Positions 57,929 to 64,000 of a stretch of DNA of 64,000 nucleotides are shown here, piece by piece. The notes under the pieces are model-generated. The model saw only the letters and a program-made list of their open reading frames with translations, had not been told where the DNA came from and did not search any database. Every line of letters starts with the position of its first letter. Within the stretch, counting starts at the first letter, position 1. The position numbers and the translations under genes are program-made. Origin of the DNA: WRGT01 sp964450405 (lineage in GTDB: Bacteria; Spirochaetota; UBA4802; UBA5550); contig CAYVCQ010000012.1 in NCBI GenBank assembly GCA_964450405.1, positions 1 through 64,000 on the forward strand, read 5' to 3'.

Positions 57929-59274
57929 TCCGTTACGATGTCAAAATAACTTTTTTCTTTTGTAATATTATACCGGTTCAGGTCAATTGATTTTCCTGAG
58001 GGTTTATTTTTTAATTTTCCTTTAATATTATCCAATCCGGATAATAACGAATAGATTCCCACCGCAACTCCTTCTGCAATTGCATCCTGCCTGTTTAGGA
58101 GAACATCCCGATCCCATTTTCTATCGAGATACCCTAACTCAATGTACGCGCTGATTGCATTGATAAGCAGAGGAACAGACCAGGTTGAGACAAAGGGCCT
58201 GCCGGGAATCTTATCTTTATTTGCCGCACCAGTTTCATTTAAAGAAAACAGAACGTATTTGATAATTTCATATGTTGCCATATAATTATCTCCCCCAAAA
58301 TCCTTAAAACCCGTTCCTCTTCTATACTCTTCGTAGACAGACTGCTCTCTCTCCCAGAAACTCCCCTCTTCCCTGAATGATTTATAATCTGAGGAATATC
58401 TGGAATTCACCGGATGCTTTTCTGCTACAATATCCCAAAAAGGATCATCGCTATATTTCCATGTTACCATATTATATTTATAGCCATTATAATCTTTCAA
58501 GTCAGTCTTATAATTCTTTTTTATTCCATAACCTGTAAAATATTGAGCTGAATCTTTAAAGTATGCATATCTGGAGGAAACAGTATTCGATTCTCTAAAC
58601 CATGAACGAAGGATACCGTTATCATTCAGATCCTTTCCGGTCTCCTCTGACTGGAGCCTGAATAATCCTTTTTTTAAGACATTGTAAGGGGGAACTATTA
58701 TACCATTCATGCCTTTATATTCAGGTGGTGCAGATTTAGCAAGATGGAGAGATACAACAAGATGAGGTTTATATTCATTTATTTTCGAAATACGTCCCTT
58801 AACCATATCGCCATTAGGGGCCGGGAAATCGTACAATCTGTAATCTGCATTTGGATCACTGCTGGTCTTGATTTTCTCTTCAGAGATTGATTCGGCCCTG
58901 CTTAGTATTGTTTCTATATATATTTTTTTTATATTGCTGTCTGTATATTTCTTCAGAATAAGTTTAAACTGTTCAAAATCACCATCTTTTGAACAGTACG
59001 ACAGGAGATGAATTGTCTTCAAAGCTATATTATAAACAATCTGTTTTTCGTAGATATTTTTATAAATTGCACCCTCTGCGAAATTATCAAGATATTCCGC
59101 AGTGATCATATCAAATCTGTCACCGTGCTTTTTCTTATCATTAAGAAAAACACCACCATGTCCCGGATCTATTACTACCCTAAAAAGCGGGAACTCATTC
59201 TCCTGGATATTTTTATCTGGAATGAATGCAAGTAAAGTCAGGATGCATAATATTAATACCCGCTTTTTTCTCAT
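57925..59274 (-). CDS. N-acetylmuramoyl-L-alanine amidase-like exported protein
   Basis: A 449-residue protein with a signal peptide (KRVLILCILTLLAFIP). It has the Amidase_3 outline: VVIDPGHGGVF (zinc His), YEKQIVYNIALKTIHLLSYC, TILSRAESISEEK and HLVVSLHLAKSA (second His). The usual Glu after the first motif could be the E of KNIYEKQ. Long inserts make it about twice the size of the bare domain (~190 residues). It would cut the amide between MurNAc and L-Ala of peptidoglycan. ATG 59274 is preferred; a GTG seven codons up is possible. First gene of the amidase-HtrA-exported-purH run. Confidence 0.8.
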   Translation of the reverse strand: MRKKRVLILCILTLLAFIPDKNIQENEFPLFRVVIDPGHGGVFLNDKKKHGDRFDMITAEYLDNFAEGAIYKNIYEKQIVYNIALKTIHLLSYCSKDGDFEQFKLILKKYTDSNIKKIYIETILSRAESISEEKIKTSSDPNADYRLYDFPAPNGDMVKGRISKINEYKPHLVVSLHLAKSAPPEYKGMNGIIVPPYNVLKKGLFRLQSEETGKDLNDNGILRSWFRESNTVSSRYAYFKDSAQYFTGYGIKKNYKTDLKDYNGYKYNMVTWKYSDDPFWDIVAEKHPVNSRYSSDYKSFREEGSFWEREQSVYEEYRRGTGFKDFGGDNYMATYEIIKYVLFSLNETGAANKDKIPGRPFVSTWSVPLLINAISAYIELGYLDRKWDRDVLLNRQDAIAEGVAVGIYSLLSGLDNIKGKLKNKPSGKSIDLNRYNITKEKSYFDIVTE

Positions 59275-59443
59275 TTCTTTTAAAATACAGTTCACTTAAT
59301 AATTAACATCCATTATATAAAATACAGAAATATAATATTACAAAAAATCAATAATATATATAATCTCTGCTTTGTAATGGTTCAGTTAAAACGTACTTCA
59401 TCACAATTTTAAATAGTTACAGAAGATTGAATCTTTTTAAATT

Positions 59444-59474
59444 AAAAAAAGGGGGTATTAAACCCCCTTTTTTT
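59444..59474 (-). terminator. rho-independent terminator of the exported helical protein gene
   Basis: AAAAAAAGGGGG and CCCCCTTTTTTT pair around TATTAAA. On the minus strand it ends in a T-run 26 bases after the stop at 59501. Confidence 0.92.
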
Positions 59475-59500
59475 ATTGGTAAAACATTTTAAATTATAAC

Positions 59501-60304
59501 TTACTTAGGAGCTGTAGTTGATTCACCGGCTTTCTGTTCGCCTTTCTGAATCTCTTCATAAATTCTGTTTCTGTTATCAGCTTTATCTTTTTTGTATTTT
59601 TCTTTAATATCTTTAATTTTCAGACCATCAGTTTTGCCGTCGCTTTCATCTGAATAAGCAACTGTTTCAAGAATTCTTATAGCATACGCTTTTGCAACTC
59701 TGTAATGATAAAGAGACTGCTCATAATTCTTCGCTGTATACTCATTATTTCCATCATCCATTTGACCATATGCAATCTGGAGTCTGCTCTGATTCTGTAA
59801 AAGTTCTTTATGCTTGTTCGGATCAGATCTGATTTTCTGATTTAAGTGAAGTGCAATAATCTGTTTGTGACACTCATCCATAATTGCCTGTGTATCTTTA
59901 TTATACTGTTCAGACATTTTTTTCATGAGTTCAGAAATCGACTGCTGGTTTCTTTCATACCATACTCTGGCAAAAATCATATCTCTTTTATAATAAAGCT
60001 CTGTAGCTCTTTTGTACTCTTCATAAATTTTGTCATAATCAGCTTTCCAGCCTTTATCAAAATTCGCTACAATAACATTAAGAAGATAGATCTGCTCGAG
60101 GTTCTGTTTTATTAGTTTAGCTACAACATCCTGTGCATGAAATTTTGCAAGGTACGATTCATCAGGTTTTTCCGCCTGGTTAAAATTTTCATTAAGCTTA
60201 TCTGTACCCTTTGGATCAAGCTCTTTCAATTCCTGAGATGAAGCTGATAGGCTGAATACCATAATGAAGGATATTAGAACCAAAAAAATTCTTCCGTAAT
60301 TCAT
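59501..60304 (-). CDS. exported helical protein, paralogue of the one at 43817
   Basis: A 267-residue protein with a signal peptide (RIFLVLISFIMVFSLSASS). The mature part is nearly all helical: AKLIKQNLEQIYLLNVIVANFDKGW, then RATELYYKRDMIFARVWYERNQQSISELMKKMSEQYNKDTQAIMDECHKQIIAL and NEYTAKNYEQSLYHYRVAKAYAIRILE, a TPR-like pattern. Its KEKYKKDKADNRNRIYE end matches PDKYKKDVKDNNKELE in the protein at 43817-44413. Function unknown; both have strong terminators and good ribosome binding sites (AGGAG here), as abundant periplasmic proteins would. Confidence 0.78.
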   Translation of the reverse strand: MNYGRIFLVLISFIMVFSLSASSQELKELDPKGTDKLNENFNQAEKPDESYLAKFHAQDVVAKLIKQNLEQIYLLNVIVANFDKGWKADYDKIYEEYKRATELYYKRDMIFARVWYERNQQSISELMKKMSEQYNKDTQAIMDECHKQIIALHLNQKIRSDPNKHKELLQNQSRLQIAYGQMDDGNNEYTAKNYEQSLYHYRVAKAYAIRILETVAYSDESDGKTDGLKIKDIKEKYKKDKADNRNRIYEEIQKGEQKAGESTTAPK

Positions 60305-60575
60305 AATCTTTTATCTCCTAAATAAAGATAACCAATTTTAAGCATCCATACTTAAAATATAATATCACATTTATGTTAATATTATATAATCGTTTTAATA
60401 TCGACAACATTTTTTTTATTTTTTATCGAAATAAATATCGATATTATGATTATTGGTACTAATTATGTCCCTTGATCTGCAAAAAGATGTTTTTTTAATG
60501 CGAAGAACAACATTTTGTTGTTGAAATTATTCTTATTCAAACAATAGTAAAAATAATAATTATACGGAGTTAGCC

Positions 60576-60782
60576 ATGAATGACTTTTCTCAAACCATAT
60601 TGAAATATGTGGTAATAGTTTTTTTGATCTTTATTGCTTTTAAGTTTTTAATCCCTATGCTGCTGCAGCTTATAGGAATGATTCTGATTTTTATTCTGAA
60701 AGTTATAATGTGGGGCGCAATTATTGTTGTTCTATATTTTCTCGGTAACTTCATATATCAGTCACATAAAAATAATGGTTGA
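60576..60782 (+). CDS. small hydrophobic membrane protein
   Basis: A 68-residue protein with two adjacent transmembrane segments (YVVIVFLIFIAFKFLIPMLLQLIGMILIFILKVIMW and GAIIVVLYFLGNFIY). A GGAG site lies six to nine bases before the ATG. It lies 56 bases upstream of the PBP1A gene in the same direction, so it may be co-transcribed. No family recognised; a small partner of the cell-wall synthase is a possibility only. Confidence 0.7.
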   Translation: MNDFSQTILKYVVIVFLIFIAFKFLIPMLLQLIGMILIFILKVIMWGAIIVVLYFLGNFIYQSHKNNG

Positions 60783-60838
60783 TTAATGGGCTCTGATTTT
60801 TATTTTAGCAGATACTGTAATCATCTTGTGAAAACCGC

Positions 60839-63226
60839 ATGGAAAATATGAATATTAAAGAAAAAGTATTGAAGCTTGAGAAAATTGCTCTAATCTTAGT
60901 GGCAGTTTTTTCTATTGTCGGCGGACTGATATTCGGATTTATCACCTCTGAAATTAAGAATTATTCTGGAATACACAATCTGAAAAAATTCCAGCCAAGC
61001 ATTCCCACCAGACTTTACGATGTTAATGGAGAACTTATTGCTGAATTATATCAGGAAAAAAGAGATCTCATTACATTTAAAGAACTTCCTCATACCTTGA
61101 TCAATGCATTTCTTGCACAGGAAGATAAAGAATTCTATGAACACTTCGGCATAAATCCCATGGCCATTGTAAGAGCAATGGGTAAAAACTTCATAGCTTC
61201 GGTAAAATCCTTCAGACCCACTATCGTTCAGGGTGGTTCAACGATTACTCAGCAGCTTGCAAAACAGTTGTTTACTGAGAGTGAGAGAACATTTGCCAGA
61301 AAAGCTCTTGAAGCAATACTTGCACTTCAGATAGAAAAAAAATTCTCTAAAGAAGAAATTCTGGAGATGTATTTTAATCAGATATATCTTGGGCACGGCT
61401 GTCATGGAATATCAACCGCATCAAAATTCTTTTTTGATAAAGAAGTAAAACATATGTCGCTAATCGAAGGGAGTGTTCTTTCTGCACTTCCATCTAAACC
61501 TGAGGGTTATTCCCCTCTTAAATATCCCCGTGAGGCTCATAGTAAAAACAAAGATACTCTTACTAGAATGGTCAACGCAGGATATCTTACACAAAAACGA
61601 TCAGAAGAAATTTACGAGGAGTTCTGGCCCCCGTTTATTGAATCTCTAAGAACTGAATTCCCTACAAAAACAGCAAAATCAAAAGATGAAGATAACGCGC
61701 CTTATTTTACCGATTATGTTAGACAGATTCTTGATGCGCGCTTCGGGAAAGATATAATGTATAACGAAGGATTAACTGTATATACAACACTTAATCTTAA
61801 AAGGCAGAGAGTTGCGCAGAAATATATGAGTGACGGACTTATTGAACAGGATAAAATTTCCACAAGAATGAATTCTTTTTACAATAGCGCCGTTGATCGA
61901 AGTTTATTTGGAGCTTACAACACTCTTAGAATGATTTTCAGTCTCCCTTCGGTAGTTGTAGTTAACGATCTTGATACTCAGTTTAAAAAGAATATGGTTG
62001 ATCAGCTTGTTGATTCCATGGAGATTCTGACTCTCCTTTCTGATACTCCCAAAAATTATAATATAGTAGAAGCCTTCCGGACGCAGATTTCAGGGATATC
62101 TTCCTCGATGAAGGTTGAAGGGGCATTTATTGCAGTTGAGCCGCCGACTGGTTACATCACAACAATGGTGGGGGGATCAGAGTTTGAGGTTTCGAATCAG
62201 TACAACAGAGCAGTTCAGGCTAGAAGACAACCGGGATCATCCTTTAAACCCTTTGTTTACGGTTCTGCAATTTATAATAAATGCATAAGCACCGCCACTG
62301 TACTTCCAGATGTTCCTATAATTGATGTTGACGCAGCCGGTTCAACCTGGTCTCCGGAAAATTATGAAGGTGATTTCTCTGGAATGGTTAATATACAGAA
62401 AGCTCTTGCTCAATCGATAAATATCATTTCAATCCGTATATTTGATCTTGTGGGCGCCGATGGAGTTATAGATTATGCGGCTTCAATGCTTAAAGTCCCA
62501 GAAACCAGGTTTACTCCGGGTCCTGCCTTAGCTCTTGGAACTGTGGATCTTACTCCCCTTGAACTTGCAACCGGATATGCAATATATGCAAATAGGGGAC
62601 GCGATGTTATTCCCTTTGCAGTACGTTATGTGATTGACAGAGACGGAAATGAGCTTGTTAATATAGAAGAGGAAGTCGGAAATATAATTGCTTCTAAAGA
62701 AATTGAGGGAACAATACAGATTATTCCTGAATCAGTTGCATATATTATGACCGATCTTATGCGTGGAGTTGTTGAACACGGAACTCCTTCTTTTGCTATT
62801 AGAAATCAGGCTGGATTTACAAAAGCAGCAGCCGGTAAAACCGGAACTACACAGAACTGGACCGATGCATGGTTCTGCGGTTACACTCCTGATATTGCAG
62901 CTGTTGTATGGTTCGGCTATGATAAATCTTTTATGACACTGGGAAAGGGTCAGGCTGGTGCCGGTCTCTCAGCTCCGATTTGGGGATATTACATGAAGGA
63001 AGTATATAACGGTATGCCGGATCCGGTTTTTGCAGCAAGACCTGACGGAGTAGTTAATACAGGCGTATGCTGGTACACAGGATTGATACCGGGACCTAAT
63101 TGTAACAAAATATCCGGCGGTATAGGGCTTAAAGGTAGCGGACCTGATAAAGTCTGTGATGGAAAACATTACGAGATGAAGTCTGTTCTTGAAAGATATA
63201 TGGAAAAAGAAGGATTGACAGAATAG
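60839..63226 (+). CDS. mrcA: class A penicillin-binding protein (PBP1A)
   Basis: A 795-residue bifunctional peptidoglycan synthase. An N-terminal anchor (IALILVAVFSIVGGLIFGFI) is followed by a GT51 glycosyltransferase domain with catalytic Glu in FLAQEDKEFYEHFGI and the motif QGGSTITQQLAKQLF. The transpeptidase domain has the active-site SxxK in GSSFKPF (about residue 466), SIN (about 527) and KTGTT (about 668). It polymerises glycan strands and cross-links peptides in the periplasm. Two ATGs (60839, 60848) are both possible; the ribosome binding site is weak. A small membrane gene precedes it. Confidence 0.96.
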   Translation: MENMNIKEKVLKLEKIALILVAVFSIVGGLIFGFITSEIKNYSGIHNLKKFQPSIPTRLYDVNGELIAELYQEKRDLITFKELPHTLINAFLAQEDKEFYEHFGINPMAIVRAMGKNFIASVKSFRPTIVQGGSTITQQLAKQLFTESERTFARKALEAILALQIEKKFSKEEILEMYFNQIYLGHGCHGISTASKFFFDKEVKHMSLIEGSVLSALPSKPEGYSPLKYPREAHSKNKDTLTRMVNAGYLTQKRSEEIYEEFWPPFIESLRTEFPTKTAKSKDEDNAPYFTDYVRQILDARFGKDIMYNEGLTVYTTLNLKRQRVAQKYMSDGLIEQDKISTRMNSFYNSAVDRSLFGAYNTLRMIFSLPSVVVVNDLDTQFKKNMVDQLVDSMEILTLLSDTPKNYNIVEAFRTQISGISSSMKVEGAFIAVEPPTGYITTMVGGSEFEVSNQYNRAVQARRQPGSSFKPFVYGSAIYNKCISTATVLPDVPIIDVDAAGSTWSPENYEGDFSGMVNIQKALAQSINIISIRIFDLVGADGVIDYAASMLKVPETRFTPGPALALGTVDLTPLELATGYAIYANRGRDVIPFAVRYVIDRDGNELVNIEEEVGNIIASKEIEGTIQIIPESVAYIMTDLMRGVVEHGTPSFAIRNQAGFTKAAAGKTGTTQNWTDAWFCGYTPDIAAVVWFGYDKSFMTLGKGQAGAGLSAPIWGYYMKEVYNGMPDPVFAARPDGVVNTGVCWYTGLIPGPNCNKISGGIGLKGSGPDKVCDGKHYEMKSVLERYMEKEGLTE

Positions 63227-63241
63227 AGATATTTTAATTTA

Positions 63242-63270
63242 CTGACAGTTCTTTTTATTTTGTATATATT
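63242..63270 (+). promoter_or_regulatory. sigma70-type promoter of carD
   Basis: CTGACA (63242-63247) and TATATT (63265-63270) are 17 bases apart, with a TG just before the -10 region. The ATG of carD is 64 bases downstream. Confidence 0.65.
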
Positions 63271-63334
63271 GTATTCAATTAGTTAACGAAACTATTATTT
63301 CTCATTCCTTGGGAAATAAAACAGGAGTTGCAGA

Positions 63335-63832
63335 ATGTTTAATGTTGGTGATAAAATTGTATATCCTATGCATGGCGTAGGAGAAATTGAAGGGATTGAA
63401 AAGAAGGTAGTTCTCGGAAAAAAGAATGAATACTATATGATTACAATCATCAGCAATGGTATGAAAGTTATGATACCAGTTAATAATGCAAAAGAGATAG
63501 GAATAAGAAGTATTATCCCTAAAAAAGATATTAAAAAAGTAATGGCAATTCTCGAAACCGAAGCAGTTGCAATAGAAGAGGACTGGAAACTTCGTTATCA
63601 GAATAATATTGATAAAGTTAAAAGCGGCTCTATATATGAAGTTGCAGAGGTTGCAAGAGATCTTTTCAAGAGGGGTAGTGAAAAGGAACTTTCTATAATG
63701 GAAAGAAAACTTTATGAAAATGCCTACCAGCTGATTACTTATGAAGTAGCAATGTCTAAAAGTATTGCCATTGATGAAGCTGGAAATATTGTTTCTGAGG
63801 CTCTCTCTTCCGGATTAAAAGAAGTAGAATAG
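63335..63832 (+). CDS. carD: CarD/CdnL-family transcriptional regulator
   Basis: A 165-residue CarD protein. The N-terminal Tudor-like domain (MFNVGDKIVYPMHGVGEIEGIEKKVVLGKKNEYYMITI) binds the beta subunit of RNA polymerase; the C-terminal helical domain (VAEVARDLFKRGSEKELSIMERKLYENAYQLITYEVAMSKS) contacts promoter DNA near -10 and stabilises the open complex. Length and motifs are normal. A near-consensus promoter and AGGAG precede it. CarD is widespread in spirochaetes, firmicutes and myxobacteria. Confidence 0.96.
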   Translation: MFNVGDKIVYPMHGVGEIEGIEKKVVLGKKNEYYMITIISNGMKVMIPVNNAKEIGIRSIIPKKDIKKVMAILETEAVAIEEDWKLRYQNNIDKVKSGSIYEVAEVARDLFKRGSEKELSIMERKLYENAYQLITYEVAMSKSIAIDEAGNIVSEALSSGLKEVE

Positions 63833-63851
63833 CCCGCAGCCTCAATACATG

Positions 63852-63873
63852 AAACCGGTTTGACAGCCGGTTT
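63852..63873 (+). terminator. hairpin after carD
   Basis: AAACCGG and CCGGTTT pair around TTTGACAG, 20 bases after the carD stop. The following T-rich tract is weak, so read-through into the next gene is possible. Confidence 0.5.
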
Positions 63874-63991
63874 ATCTTCATTTAAAACTTCTACTTTACG
63901 GATTCATTTCTTTTTTTATTAAACAAAAAAAAATTTTTTTCATCATATTATATATTATAATATTATCATCGTTTTAATCAGGAGTCTCATT

Positions 63992-64000
63992 ATGTTAATA
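63992..64000 (+). CDS. start of a gene cut by the window edge
   Basis: ATG TTA ATA at the last nine bases, seven bases after AGGAG (ATCAGGAGTCTCATT). Only three codons are visible, so no product can be named. Confidence 0.5.

Overview
This window is AT-rich bacterial chromosome from a diderm, most likely a spirochaete (Spirochaetota) or a close relative. That assignment is inference: it rests on the low GC, a CarD-type regulator, exported MORN-repeat proteins, a DUF1566-type lipoprotein, membrane-anchored AraC regulators, CheD/CheX and HtrA/amidase/PBP1A envelope genes. No rRNA, tRNA, CRISPR array, intact transposase or prophage was found.

Layout. 0-9 kb: small anchored protein, Zn-ribbon protein, exported cyclophilin, uvrB, a 7TM AraC-type receptor-regulator, a lipase-like lipoprotein and CheD. 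9-15 kb: EAL phosphodiesterase, EamA exporter, EFR1 flavodoxin/ferredoxin protein, MocR regulator divergent from a DUF2917 protein. 15-21.4 kb: zinc-ribbon membrane protein, a cluster of small membrane proteins including an ICMT-like methyltransferase beside a membrane AraC regulator, a PhnA-domain protein, and an ATC-hydrolase/SRPBCC pair. 21.7-27.2 kb: CbiM-CbiN-like permease, MORN lipoprotein, NitT/TauT-type ABC transporter, nfo and DUF167. 27.3-32.3 kb: a 47-residue peptide gene with its own promoter and terminator, MBL hydrolase, STAS protein, EIIA-ruvB, YjbQ and a 12-repeat MORN protein. 32.4-37.1 kb: CrtI-like flavoprotein, CheX, a DUF6249-like/ECF sigma/anti-sigma cassette and a hemolysin III protein. 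37.1-40.5 kb: accessory segment with a ParE-type toxin-antitoxin pair, exported orphan proteins, a gene fragment and GC-rich palindromes. 40.5-49 kb: HEAT-repeat zinc protein, membrane proteins, DUF1566 lipoprotein, a helical exported protein, GH13 glucosidase, alpha/beta hydrolase and HD protein. 49-54.8 kb: a 1237-residue DUF3683-FAD-FeS oxidoreductase, exported protein, deoxyribosyltransferase-like protein. 54.9-64 kb: the overlapping amidase-HtrA-exported protein-AICAR transformylase cluster, a helical exported protein, PBP1A, CarD and the start of a further gene.

Working together. Envelope construction and quality control (PBP1A, amidase, HtrA, cyclophilin) and signalling (EAL, CheD, CheX, STAS, EIIA, HD, ECF sigma, three membrane or GntR-type regulators) are the main themes; DNA repair is represented by uvrB, nfo and ruvB. 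Most transcription units are short, and several are translationally coupled by 1-25 nt overlaps.

The most unusual material lies between genes: a dispersed palindromic repeat family with a GC-rich core in at least eight places, a second MITE-like family with GTCATTCCGG ends, the self-contained 47-codon unit at 27.3 kb, and the decayed accessory segment at 37-40.5 kb.
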